Shown here: in pieces, positions 1 to 12,249 of the stretch | Position numbering within the stretch: position 1 is the stretch's first letter | How the letters are laid out: each line of letters starts with the position of its first letter | From: Epiperipatus broadwayi | Taxonomy: Eukaryota; Onychophora; Udeonychophora; Euonychophora; Peripatidae | Assembly (NCBI GenBank): GCA_028023455.1 | Contig: JAQFVV010012400.1 | Location: 12,535,929 to 12,599,928, forward strand | DNA length: 64,000 nucleotides | Reading direction: 5' to 3' | Notes under the pieces: generated by a model | What the model was told of the DNA's origin: nothing | The model's input: the letters and a program-made list of their open reading frames with translations, nothing else | Database searches by the model: none | Program-made: the position numbers and the translations under genes

Positions 1-414
1 TTTCGTTGAGGTCCTATTTCCCGATGGATTTCTTTCATTTGCTAAAAGTTTCTATTGTTTTCCTATCTGATCGCTGCTTTTACATTTAAATGCCCAAGGT
101 TAGTTTACATTTAACTAATTAAAACAATCATTTCCATTTTCTGATTACTTAATGTGTTTTCCAAAATTAAAGATATATTTTTATCTTTAAATCTTTTTAT
201 GTTTTTGTTTTTAAAATACCTTTTCTATTTTTAATAAAGTTTTATTTTAATAATTTTTTTATCTGTGCGGTTTTATATATATATACGAGTTTAAGATGAT
301 TTTTTTTTTTTAATTTTCAATTTTAATTCTTAAAAAAGAAGTTTTTATTTGCGAACTTTTATTCTTTTCATGTTTACTAAAAAAAACAATGTAACGTCAT
401 CTGTGCTCGTTACA
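1..414 (+). mobile_element. Right end of a 2.2-kb LTR-like element (copy 1), cut by window edge
   Basis: The sequence from base 1 closely matches the right end of the element at 9325..11536 (its last ~430 bp from about 11107) and ends with the same TCGTTACA at 407..414. The next bases, ATAC, could be one half of a 4-bp target duplication; the other half lies outside the window. The element entered the C-terminal part of the ankyrin pseudogene that begins at 415 and removed or displaced its last ~95 codons. No coding frame is seen in it. It is probably a solo LTR; see the copy at 9325..11536. Confidence 0.75.
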
Positions 415-3405
415 ATACGTTCTAAACAATGAATGTCTTGTGAAAACATATTATGAGATGTGATGAAATGATCACACATCCATAAATTCATTAGACTTAT
501 GCATGTACCTGGTTCCATTTCTGTTAACATAAACATTAAATTCCAAATATATTCAATAAAAAGGTAATATGATTCAAAACTCAAAGAATAGTTTCATTGT
601 TGTTGTAAAACAAATATAAATTCTGATTTTCCAATCATGTTTTTAACAATACTATAAGCCAATAAATCTCTTAGTATATCAATAAAGGTCTCTCTGAATA
701 TATCATTGCTAAACATTGATATAATATTATAGAACAAAAAGAAAACAACTTTTTCAGGGTTAATATCATCTTTAATTTGAGGATGATAGCACTTAAGTAA
801 ATTAATATCTTCTTTCTTAGAAATAACAATTAAAGTATATATATATACTGGTATAAGATCTCCATCATAAGTACTAATATCAGCATTATAATCTTAAAAT
901 ATTTCAACATAAGTATAGTTTTTATTAAAAATAGCCAAATTAAAAGCTGTTAAATCTTGAATTAAATCAATGTTAGTATATGTATTATTTTCCAGAAAAA
1001 ATTATAGCATGGAGAATTCATTTGCCATCATAAATGGTAAATTACAGTCCTAAATCTATTCTTAGCATTGACAGCCTCTAAATAATTTTGAGAAACAGCA
1101 ATACGAAGTGCTGTATCACCATTTTCATTTATAACTTTAATGTTATTAAACCTTAAAACATCACATGATCACTATCTTCCATGCTTGCTCATAACTGTTG
1201 TTAAAATAGGCAAAACTCTCTCAATACAGTAGGGCCACTCTAAGCAAGACAGAGTAATCAATGGATGCCAAAAGGCTTGTGCATAAAATCCCTATCTCGT
1301 GCCTACTCATCCAATATCCCCAAACTAGTTTATGGTTTATGGCCTTCATCAGTGAGGAGCCTTGGATCCGAGAGCACTGCACCTAGATATTAGAATCTAA
1401 TGCAACCCTCCAGCAGCCACTTATTTATCTCTACATAAGTACAAAACTATGAGAATAAAATTGAAAACACAGATATTTTCAATCTAAGCTCAGTAGTTTA
1501 TATAGTCATATGGGTCTGAACTCAGTTGAGCACCCATACATTTTGGTGTCTTTGATTCTTTTACAACCATAGCCACCACCTTCCTATAAGGCAGGATTGG
1601 TATTAAGCCTTAAAACCTCACATGATCACTACTGTATGGAGAGAGTTTTGCCTATTTTAACAACAGTTATGAGCAAGCATGGAAGATGATCATGTGATGT
1701 TTTAAGGTTTAATACCAATCCTGCCTTATAGGAAGGTGGTGGCTATGGTTGTAAAAGAGCCAAAGACACCAAAATGTATGGGTTCTGAACTGAGTTCAGA
1801 TTCATATGACTATATAAGCTACTGAGCTTAGAATGAAAATATCTGTCTGTTTTCAATTATATCCTCATAGTTTTGTATTTATGTAGAGATAAAAGGTGGC
1901 TGCTGGAGGGTTGCATTAGATCCTAAGATCTAGGTGCAGTGCTCTCAGATCCAAGGCTCACTCACTGACAAAGGCCATAAACCAGAAACTAGTTTGGCAA
2001 TATTGGATGAGTAGGCACTAGATAGGGAATTTATGCACAAACCTTCTGGCATCAATTGATTTCTCTGTCTTGCTTAGAGTGGCACTACTGTGTGGAGTTT
2101 TGCCTATTTTAAAATTAATGCTATTACCAATTTGAAGATTTTCAATTTCTGTAATTTGATTAATCTGAAAAGAATGATGTAATAAGGTATTATTATTATT
2201 TTTAAATAATGTATCAAGTTGACAGTCTATTTTAAACATTTCAAATTTAAGAAAATTTTCTTGACTATTTCTCTTCTAATTGTTTTAAAAGTTGTGATGT
2301 TGTTCTAATTGTTTTTTTAATTCAATAAAATTATGTGAATTTTCTAACTAACACTTAGATCAAAATTTTAAAACTTATTGTTCATTTTGTTTATATCATC
2401 AATGACTTTTTGTGACTTTAAAAGTTTAATCTCCAGTTCTTGTATTTTATCTAAAAACATTGATATATCCATTTAATATTTTAAACTGCATAGTTTATTT
2501 AACATATTTTGATTTAATTGATGAACTTTTGACAAAATACCATTTTTTTCGTTTTTATCTTCTTGTTTATCTTCTTTTGGGTAGCTTTTGTCTCGACATT
2601 AACAATTTTGCTTACATTTCTCTGTCCTTTTTTCAGTTCTTGAATAGTTTGATTAAAATCATCTAATTTACAATCATTTTCTTCTTCTATATGTAACAGC
2701 TTTATTTTCAACTCCTCATTACTCATGTTTTTGAAGTATGACTTTTCTAATGATTTAAGTTTATCTCTCTGCTGCTGAATGCATGCTTTACAGTTTAAAA
2801 GCTCATTCTTTTAATACATAAAGTCTTCTTGATTTGTTATATCACATCTAGCTAGTTCATTTCTTTTTACATCTGTAGTTTCACATAGTTGTGTATGTAA
2901 CTGTGTTTCATTTGCCAATTCTTTGTTTAAATTATCTATTTTGTTATCAAATTGATTAGTACATTCACTTGTTTCATTTTGTATTTGATGTTTTTTGCAA
3001 TTTCTTCTATCTTTGTAATACTTAAAAGTTCTGTTTTTTTTTTATATTGTTCCTTTATCGAATTAATATCTAAAGTATTCTCTCTAATGGTTTTTTTTTT
3101 TTTAATTCTTCCAATTCCTTATAAAGTTCGGTTTGTATTGGTCTTTCCTCTACGTTTGTTATTGAAAATCTTTTAATTTTTCAAAACTTTTACCTTCACG
3201 GTTTTGAGGAGTAATGCTTGATTCAACTTTTTTTTATCAATCAAAGTTACTTCATTTTGTAATTTAAAGAGGGCAAAGAAATATCATTGAATTTTATATT
3301 GTGTTCATTCATTTGTTTAAAAAATTTTAATAATCCGCTAGATACCAGTTGAGATGCTGAGACATTTTCTTAAACATCGGCTACTCGAGTCTTTACAATC
3401 TCTAT
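415..3405 (-). pseudogene. Decayed copy of the coiled-coil/ankyrin/ZYG11-ARM gene
   Basis: Read on the minus strand this is collinear with the intact gene at 21084..23468, from the N-terminal coiled coil (right end) through the ankyrin repeats to the ARM-like domain (left end). The start codon has become ATA (3403..3405 reads tat where the intact copy has cat). There are many stops and frameshifts. A 966-bp foldback element (1149..2114) splits the ankyrin region, and the last part of the ARM domain is missing where the element ending at 414 begins. Short recognisable open pieces remain at 2514..2726 (coiled coil), 2018..2239 and about 415..584 (ARM, with the LTEMEPG motif). It cannot encode the full protein. 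Confidence 0.88.
1149..2114. mobile_element. Foldback element, two ~480-bp inverted arms, inside the pseudogene
   Basis: The left half (1149..~1630) is the reverse complement of the right half (~1630..2114) with scattered mismatches and almost no loop. The pseudogene reads straight through once the element is removed. A 12-bp direct repeat flanks it, TTAATGTTATTA at 1137..1148 and TTAATGCTATTA at 2115..2126, matching the uninterrupted site in the intact gene near 22100..22125. No open frame is evident. A short, partly palindromic relative lies at 40101..40250. The superfamily is not recognised; the target duplication is longer than that of most cut-and-paste transposons. Confidence 0.8.
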
Positions 3406-3572
3406 TTTGTCTTGATAGTTAATAAATTATGTTAACTATGAACTTTTATAAGATTAAAATTTATTTGCTGATAAAAAATTACTAAAAAAGCATCAAATAA
3501 CAATTTTAAATTTTCCAATCGTACGAAATGTAGTTCTTGAGGATTAAATAAAATTACTAAATATTTTCACAA

Positions 3573-3884
3573 GTTAGAGCGTTAATATTACTTTATAATC
3601 AAATATTATTAGATGTGATATGTTTGGACTATTTCCATCATCTCCGAGAGGATGTTAAATATATAGAAAATTTTAAACTTTATTTAAACTTATCAAATAC
3701 AAACAACAAGTTGTTAGTAATAACACACAAATAGATAACACAGATTAGTAATTATACAGCGTTTCGAGTAGTATTATTCTCCACTCTTCAAGTGTTGCTG
3801 GCCTAATATGCACAGTGATAGCATTCGCATAGAATCCATAAATGATGGACATAGTCCAACACATCACATCTAATAATATTTGAT
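3573..3884. mobile_element. SINE-tail insertion with inverted 5' part
   Basis: The insert is absent from the paralogous site near 23635 and is flanked by an 11-bp target duplication TATTTTCACAA (3562..3572 and 3885..3895). It begins with a remnant of a tRNA-type A box (gttagagcg). Next comes the body of the SINE found at 27235..27535 in reverse orientation. It ends with a second forward copy of the last ~35 bp, so the ends look like ~40-bp inverted repeats. An 11-bp duplication is typical of target-primed retrotransposition rather than of a MITE. Confidence 0.65.
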
Positions 3885-5106
3885 TATTTTCACAACTTAT
3901 CTAGAATTATTCATGATTTTATAATCTTTTATTTGCGGCATGTGCATTTTATAATTTTACGTTTAGGGTAATAGGGATAAGGAGGCAAACAAATATTGAT
4001 ACATTATAATACTTTTATATTATGCTGACATAATTATTTTCTTGTTTGAAATTTATTTTAATAATATTTTATAAATGGACATGCAAGATTTTTTCATATT
4101 TTGTAAGACATTCTTTCTATAATCTGAATAGCGACGATTGGTATTAGTGAGCTCTATTTAGTCTGTTAATAATCGTTTTCTATAATATGCGCGTGTGTAT
4201 GCGCACGGAAGTATTGGTTTTCATAATCTAATTACTTAATAACTCAAAATGTTAATATTTATTTTTAAGAGAGAAATCAAATATTTTGTCCATTCTATTT
4301 TGAATGTCCATATTGTAAATAAAGTTTATTTTTCAAATTTGTGATTGCTTGAAGACCGTGCCTTATTATTACCTCCGGTAAACTGTACATTAGAAAATTT
4401 GCATAACAAACATTAATGAATATAAATGAGTTAAAACTACTCCAATTAGCAAATAGATAAAAATGGATGTCAGCAGTTAAAAAAAGGTACCGGCTAGTCG
4501 AAAAATGACAAAGTTTCTCTCAATGGGAAAAAGCAGGGCTAAATTAGAACCATATATGCAACTCTAAATGCATATAAGTGTAGGCTGTCGGTTTGAGTAA
4601 AAGACATTTAATGTGGTGAAAGAATTCTGCTAGTTATCTTTAAGTGAAATAATTATGAGTTAATGAAAATTCAAGTTAAATGGACTATAATAAATATGAG
4701 TTGAATGAAAACTCAAAAAATGGACTATATTTATTGTTTATGTGTGAGAGGATAAATTATTTCCACATGTAAAATTGTTACTAATCCTTATTCCAGAGTA
4801 AAGGAATACTTATATATATATATTTAGTATTACTTTCATTCGCCAGCACACATATACAAATTTGCTGAGTATTAAAGTTTGTCCAGGGTTATTATTTTAA
4901 ATTGATGCTTGATTGATGGTGTAATAAATTAAGAATAGTTTGAGTACACATCAATATTAAAGTAGTTTTGGTCAATATTAGCTCCTAGTCATGTCATCAA
5001 CTTATCAACAATGAATTACCAAATCATTAATTTTTTTTTATAAAGACACAATAATTGATGTATGATTAATTAATGGCTTTTAAACATATAACATATTACT
5101 ATTTTA

Positions 5107-5395
5107 TTTGTCTGAAGGTTTGTAATGATGTTATATTATAAGATGTGATGTGTAGGACTGTTTCCATCATGTATGAGTGAATGTTGAATGTATAGAAAAT
5201 TTTAAACTTTATTTAAACTTCCCAAATACAAACAACTTGTTAGTAATAACACACAAACTACTAACTTGTATTGTATATTTGTGTGTTATTACTAACAAGT
5301 TGTTTGTATTTGGAAAGTTTAAATAAAGTTTAAAATTTTCTATACATTCAACATTCACTCATAAATGATGGAAATAGTCCAACATATTACATCTT
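5107..5395. mobile_element. Second SINE-tail insertion, head-to-head inverted
   Basis: The insert has two ~120-bp arms (about 5140..5258 and 5270..5395) that are reverse complements around a short loop. Each arm is the 3' half of the SINE at 27235..27535. A 14-bp direct repeat, ATATTACTATTTTA, flanks it (5093..5106 and 5396..5409). The middle paralogous copy near 28555 carries a single related site and no insert. It looks like two tails joined during one insertion. Confidence 0.65.
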
Positions 5396-6029
5396 ATATT
5401 ACTATTTTAAATTGTAGATTTTTAAAAATAATCATATCTGAAGTAGAACATCACTTGACCCTCTGTGCTTACTTTTAATATATTTCCAAGGAATGTTACT
5501 TGGGTTAAGACCACAGTGTTTGAATCATAGATTATTATCATGAATAAAATAAAGATAAAAGTAGCTAACATACATATGACTTTAATCCTGCTTCTCATAT
5601 AAGATTATCAATAACTAGAATTAGTATCAGGATATGGCAGATACTGTAGATATTTATAGGAGAGAGTAATTACAATAAATTAATGCTTCTACTTAGCTTC
5701 TTAATACTCACACATTATTTAGCCTCTCAACTTTTCCTGTAGATTATGTAGATATATTAATTGTTCTTAATGCTACTAACCAAATAATTGTGCTCAAATT
5801 TATTGAAGTGTTATAATTTCAAAAAGCAAAACTGCTATATATAGATATTCAGTACTATACATATATAAAATGTAAAGTGACAGTGTAATTAAAAGTAAAA
5901 TGTGTGCTAAAGTTAAAAGAAAATATTATGAAGTTACAAATGATAAAGTTTAAAATGTTGATAAGCTGTTCTGGATTAGAAAATGATTACTTAAAAAAAA
6001 TAAGAAACAATAATAATTATGTTCTAGAA

Positions 6030-9027
6030 CAAGGCTTCTTAAACTTTTTTATATAGCGACCCCCTTCAAGCTTAGGAAATTTTAAACGACCCCCTCCTCC
6101 ATATAATGAAATATATATTAACCGTAGATGTAGATGTAATATCGCACTATTTTACAATGTAAATAAAATAAGGATTAAAGAATACGTACCCATTCATTTC
6201 ACATATATATAATTGGAAACGTTGACGGGATATCGGTCGTAATAAAACACAATAAATAGAATGACATAAAACTATATATAAATTTATTCAATAGAAAAAA
6301 TAAACTTTTGTAACAATTTTTTTATAAGAAAACATAAAACTATATCTATATATTCAATAGAAAAAATAAACTTTTGTAACAATTTTTTTAATAAAAACAT
6401 ATTATTAACATCAAACAATATTAATGTGACGGATGTGATTGTTTATTTTTACACAAATAATTAAATCCAGGCTCAATTTGAGTTAGTGCAGATCGTAATA
6501 AATTTTCAACGTTTATTAAAGTTGAACGGTATTTTGATTTTATGTAAGTTAATGTGGAAAAGGCTGATTCACATAAATATGTTGTACAAAATGGCAGTAA
6601 TTTGTTCATTGCCATTTCCGATAGTAGGGGATATTCTGATTTGATTTCTTTCCAAAATTCATGCACAGGCACTTGAGAAAATCTGAGTCGCAAGGTAGTA
6701 TCACTTGTTAATTCGGCAAATTCTTCTTGTGCTTTTAAGTTTAAAAAATTAATTGCTTCCATTTCAATTGAAAATGGATTGCAAATCCATTGTTATGTAT
6801 CGATATCATTGGGAAAATACCTATGCATGTAAACTTCCATATCCTTCAAATGATTAACTATAATTTTTGTTATAGGAGTATCTTTTTTTGAAATATTGTT
6901 ACTAATTATATACTCGTCAGTAAATGGAAACATTTCGAGCGATCCACTTTCCACTCTGTTCTTCCATATAAGAATTTTTTTAACAAAGGCCTCAAGTTTA
7001 TTTTTTAACATAAACATATTAACGCAGACTCCCTGCATTGATAAATTCATATCATTGATTTTATCAAAAATATCTGCCAAATAGCATAGCTTGAGAAGCC
7101 ATAAATTATCGTGAAAATAATCGGCCAAATTAGAATTTTGCTCTGTTAGAAATATAAGAACTTCATCTTTTAAAGTTAATAATCGTTTCAAACGTCGACC
7201 TCTTGATAGCCACCTAACTTCAGTATGTAGCAATAAACTTGTATAATCCGAATCCATATCAATGCACAAATTTTTAAACAATCGACTATTAAGTGCTCGA
7301 CTTTTAATAAAGTTGATGATTTTGACTGCATCAAAAAACACAGTGTTTAATTCTGGTGCAATTTTTTTAACAACAAGTGCCTCTCGGTGAATCATACAAT
7401 GTGTAAATGTAATATGATCATTTCCAGCTTTAACAAATGCTGTAAAACCAAGATCTTGTCCGGTCATTGCTGCAGCACCGTCCGTGCACACACCAACACA
7501 ATTTTTCCAATTTAATCCTTTTTTTTCAAAAAACTCATTTACTTTTTTATATATATCTTTTCCACGAGTATGACCTTCCAGAGGACGACAAAACAGTATA
7601 TCTTCATGAATGCTTCCCTCATAAATATATCTTACAAAAAGTAACAACTGTGCCATTTTTGAAATGTCTGTCGACTCGTCCAGTTGTATTGCAAACTTTG
7701 AGCTGTCTTTAAGCCTCATAAGAAGCTGTTGAAATTGATCATTGCTAATGTCTGAAATTCTTTTGGACACAGTGTCATTTGATAATGGAATTTTACTAAT
7801 TTCAGCAGCATACTGTTTTCCATGAACAATTTCAGACATTCTTATAGCTGCAGGTAGTAAAAGTTGCTCTCCAATAGTAAAAGGCTTTTTCGTTTTTGCT
7901 ATCAAATACGAAACTTCATACGATGCCAATAGATATTTATCATTCAAAGTAACATACTTCTCCAAAGTGTTCTTTTCTTTATTTGATGTTTGCAAAAGAC
8001 GCTCAAAATATTCTATTGGCTTTTTTGATAACGTTGCATGTTTAGTATTCAAATGTCGTTGCAGTTTTGATGGTTTCATGCTTTCTGCAGCCAAAACTTC
8101 TTTGCAAATTAAGCACACTGGTTGTTCTTCATTGTTGTGAGAAGAGCATGTGAAGCCATACTGCAAATATGATTCATCATATTTTCTTTTTTTTGTTTTG
8201 CTAGAAGTCGGATTTGAAGCACTGCAACTTGGTTGTGACGGCGTGGCAGACTTATTAGTTGGAATTTTAATTAGCCATTTATCCATGATGGTTAAATAAT
8301 AATAAATAATTAAACAAAATGTAGTTGAACTTTAACGTAATAATTAAAAACACCAACTGAAAATTACACAGTAAATACACACATGTCACTACGAAGACAA
8401 AGCTGAGTCCAAACTGAAGTACAAACAGAAAAATAACTACACTCGAATCTTTACCAGTGCAATGACAACAAATTACGATCAGATCAACCCTGACGCATGG
8501 CGTGTTCAAAGTGTGCAGCGCACAAAGGCACCGTATCACAAAGACGCCGAAAAAGAAGCTTTCATTTAATTTTTTTTATTATTCTTTTATAAAAATAATA
8601 TGCCGATTTGCCTAGCCTAGCTTGATTATGCTTCCGTATTGTATGTGTAAGCTGTAAGGCGACGCGGCATCTGGGTACTTATAATCACTAAGTTATCTTG
8701 CAAACACTGACGCCGGCGGTCAGACATCAATGTCGAACGTTCAGTTGAAAATCGAGGAGCGCGTTGTATTTATTATTTTAAATGCTACTTCCATATTTTC
8801 ATTTATAGGCCCTACATAACAGTTTTGCATTGCCACTTTTTTCAAAAAATAGTTATAATAAAACTACAATAGTATTTTGTATGATTTTTATTTATATTTG
8901 TACGTAGTGTGTATACTAATTTTAAAATTTTATTTATAATGATTGAAAAGTATCAGATCTTTGCGACCCCCTTTCAGTAGTCTCGCGACCCCCCTGGGGG
9001 TCGCGACCCACAGTTTAAGAAGCCTGG
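6030..9027 (-). mobile_element. hAT DNA transposon, 2998 bp, nearly intact
   Basis: The element has 15-bp terminal inverted repeats, CAAGGCTTCTTAAAC on the left and, reverse-complemented, CCAGGCTTCTTAAAC on the right. Just inside both are GCGACCCC-type subterminal motifs. The 8-bp target duplication TTCTAGAA (6022..6029 and 9028..9035) fits the hAT consensus nTnnnnAn. The paralogous sites at about 29213 and 36886 have the uninserted sequence, so insertion came after the block was duplicated. It encodes a BED-finger transposase on the minus strand, interrupted by one stop codon. The remaining ~740 bp on the right and ~390 bp on the left look like untranslated ends. Confidence 0.93.
6421..8286 (-). 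pseudogene. hAT transposase (ZBED5/SCAND3-like) with one in-frame stop
   Basis: The transposase cuts and joins the element's ends in the nucleus. Reading from the ATG at 8286 gives 497 codons, one TAA at 6793..6795, then 123 more codons in the same frame ending at 6421, about 621 codons in all, a normal length for this family. A BED zinc finger is visible (C58, C61, H78, H83). The RNase H-like core has LDEST with D203 and CTDGA with D269. The C-terminal hATC dimerisation region contains LCESAFSTL with E573 of the DDE triad. The stop falls just before a WICNPF-like motif, between the insertion domain and the final glutamate, so the product as it stands lacks one catalytic residue. The gene is otherwise undamaged, which indicates recent activity. 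Confidence 0.9.
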
Positions 9028-9324
9028 TTCTAGAACATTCCACTATCAGCTGGAAGATGTAAAAGGTCACAGATAAAAGGAATCAAAGCCTATTCTATAC
9101 ACTTGCATTGTTGGAGCTGATCTGTTTCTATGAAGAAACAATGGCTGAGTGTAAGTAGTAATGCAGACTGACCCAGAGAATTCTACCATTGAAGATGCAA
9201 AAGTGGACCTAGGGACTATACAGGCCACATCAGCCTTATTATGTTTTAATTTACGCTTTTATGGCTGTGAAATTTTAAGTAGTAATTTTAATACTGAACT
9301 GTAATGATAAAAATTGTAATGTAT

Positions 9325-11536
9325 TGTAACGATCTGGAGAAAAACACTTAACATAATCTGCACTACGGGCGCCATCTAGGCATTTGAACCTAGAAAAATT
9401 TATAAAGTAGGCAGATACGTAAGTAAAAAAAAAAAAATAAATTTTTTTTTATTTTGATTCCGGTCGTTAACCCAAGTCAATAGCTCAGGGTGTAGCAGAG
9501 ATTTAATAATATAATATATATATATAAGAGGAATAAAATAAGCCACTGCCAGTAATTAACATACAAACATTTATTTATGCACATATATATAAGATTTAAA
9601 ATTATTTTAGTATTAGTTTTACATTTTAACATTTAACATTATTTTTAACTTTACCTTAAATTTTAATTTACATTTTAATTTCTATTATATTATAAGTTTA
9701 CATTTTAATTAAGTTCGCACAGATGGGATTATAAAAGCTTGTTTTAATATGTTGCTATAGATTGGTTACATAGATTTCAACGGTCAAAAACATTTCAAAA
9801 TAAACATAAACGATCAAAATACAAAATTATTGATTACTGACAATTGCATAGGGAAAAATAAGAAACCCTCTAGTATTCAGCATAAGATACTTGCATTGTC
9901 ACCAATAACTTAAAAGACATCCGAATAAATACATTTTAGATACTTCCCGTAAGGTATCATTATTTATCGAATGTCTATATATTTTGATCAAATATGAAAA
10001 CCCGAAACACAATTCACCGTTAACCAATTCATGCAAGCTTCTATAAACAACTTAAATTTAATGCATTTTTATTTAGGGTCGAGTATGAATAGACTACGTA
10101 GATTTGCATTTGAAAATAAAATATTATATCCCTATTTAACCGTAGGCTAAAATTCGCAGTCAAACTGGCATCAATTCATCTGATACATCGATGTATTCAA
10201 TGTAATACGGAATACGGCAGCACCAAAAAGATTAAGAAAAGATATTGACTCTCATCAGATAGGAATACTACATCTATCTAACGAGAAGAACAATAAAAAA
10301 AAACTCCATAGAAAATAACTGCGTTCTCCATCTTATAATTCCTTCCATAGGCAAACGGGTGAGTGCGGCGTATATATAAATGATTCTGCCAGTAGCGAAT
10401 CTCCGACTACATCTACTAACAACATCAATATATCCAATCCACTGACCCAATTTAACAACGACATAAATAACCCAAGATTACCCTCCCCTAATATAACTTT
10501 ACAAATCTATACAGCCATTCACACCCGACTTAAGTTTAACATTGATATATTTTAATTTATCGGAAAACAGAAATCATAAATAAACTTAAAGAACAAAGTT
10601 AAATAAATGGAAATGATTTTAAATAAATAAATAACAAATACTTCAAATAACATTATTAATGAAGAATTTAGTTTGGTCAGATAGGATTCTATTGCATTAT
10701 TTACTAAAAAGTTTTAAAATTTAGAGTTCTTATTGTTTCAAGTGAATATAAAGTTCTTACGATTTTTAAAACGTCCAACTTTATCCGTTGCTTGCCATGA
10801 ACGTGAATTCCCACGCCGTCCTAAAGAGGTTAATATTCTGAAGGCTGATTTATTTATCCATCCGGAGATTTTTGCTTTAACTAGTCCTCAATGTAGAAAA
10901 CGATAGTTCATTTCTCTTTCTTTCTTAGCATAACTGAAGGGATTGAAGAATGCTGTCTTTTCAATCCCTTCTCCTTCACTTCAGCACTAACACCTATCTG
11001 TCACATCGTAAATAATCTATATCACTAACTAATAATTTCAAAACTTGTCCTTTTATATTACTTTGAAAGATTGACTTAACATTATGTCATCAATGTGATG
11101 ATCCTTTTCGTTGAGGTCCGATTTCCCAATGGATTTATTTCATTTGCTAAAAGTTTCTATTGTTTTCCTATCTGACCGATGTTTTTACATTTAAATGCCC
11201 AAGGCTGGTTTACATTTGACTAATTAAATTTATCATTTCCATTTCTGATTAATTAACCTGTTTTCCAAATCAAAGATATATTTAAAGATAAATTTAAAGA
11301 TATAATTTTATCTCCAAATCTTTTTAAAATTTAGTTTTAAAATACTTTTTCTTTAATAAAGTTTTATTTTAATAATTTTTCATTATCTGTGCAATTTAAT
11401 ATATACGAGTTTAAGATGATATTTAATTTCAATTTTTAATTCTTAAAGAAAAATTTTAAATGTGAACTTTTTAATTTACTTTCATGTTTAATAAATAATA
11501 AAAAAAACAATGTAACGAACGTCTGTGCTCGTTACA
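9325..11536. mobile_element. 2.2-kb TGTAACGA...TCGTTACA element (copy 2), probable solo LTR
   Basis: The boundaries are exact. The termini are TGTAACGA at 9325..9332 and TCGTTACA at 11529..11536, flanked by the 4-bp duplication GTAT (9321..9324 and 11537..11540). The paralogous empty site near 29505 has a single GTAT. No open frame of note lies inside. TG/CA ends, a 4-bp duplication and a length like that of the 2.17-kb LTRs at 48262 and 54108 make a solo LTR of a related Ty3/gypsy family the best explanation. A Ginger-type DNA element (TGT ends, 4-bp duplication) is the alternative. Segments in 9710..10550 lie in a different order from those in the copy at 24639..26772. Confidence 0.8.
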
Positions 11537-11624
11537 GTATATTAAGTGTCATTAGTTAATTTTTACTATTGTTAACTCGTGGCAATAAAGTCAGAATTTT
11601 AGTTATAAAAACTGTTTCAAATTA

Positions 11625-12242
11625 ACTATTGAGTGGAAAATCTGAAATTTTCAGACATCTGCATGTCTTCAAATCCAGCTATTCAACTCAAATAGCTATA
11701 TGGGGCTGATAGATCTTCAGCCATACCATATATTAGTAGTCATAGCAATATAAAATTGCATAAGACTTTTGGCAGAGACTATAAATAGTCAAAATAAGAG
11801 TCATAGATCACATGACCCTATCTTTTAAGCTTGTAAGTTATAAACAGTGAGGATTGCCAATTCCTCTACAAGCTTTATGATAAATGCTTAGCCAGAGCCA
11901 GCACTTAGAATATCTCTGTCAGAAACCCCTCCTCAAACCCCTGACCATGGTTTCATGCTTTGACACTCCTCAGAGAGGTGTCAAGGTAGGTTCAGACACT
12001 AGATCTAAAAATACCAACCCAAAGCCAAGCACTTAGCTAAAAGTTATCTATTGAGTGGAAAATCTGAAATTTTCAGACATCTGCAGGTCTTCAAACCCAG
12101 CTATCCAACTCAAATAGCTATATGGGGCTGATAAATCTTCAGCCATATCATATATTAGTCATAGCAATATAAAATTGCATAAGACTTTTGGCAGAGACTA
12201 TAAATAGTCAAAATAAGAGTCATAGATCAATTCATAGATCAC
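11625..12242. mobile_element. 618-bp element with ~185-bp direct terminal repeats
   Basis: The insert is absent from the paralogous site near 29590 and is flanked by ATTA (11621..11624 and 12243..12246). It carries two nearly identical direct repeats, 11626..11810 and 12048..12229, around a ~237-bp centre. The layout resembles a TRIM (miniature LTR element) or a SINE dimer. No protein is encoded. Part of the centre (about 11795..11880) recurs alone at 42910..43005, so the sequence is a dispersed repeat. The class is unresolved. Confidence 0.65.
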
Positions 12243-12249
12243 ATTAATT

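Noticed and set aside
8279-8539. 86-codon minus-strand frame beside the transposase
   Set aside because: It overlaps the transposase start and lies in the element's untranslated end; no domain is visible.
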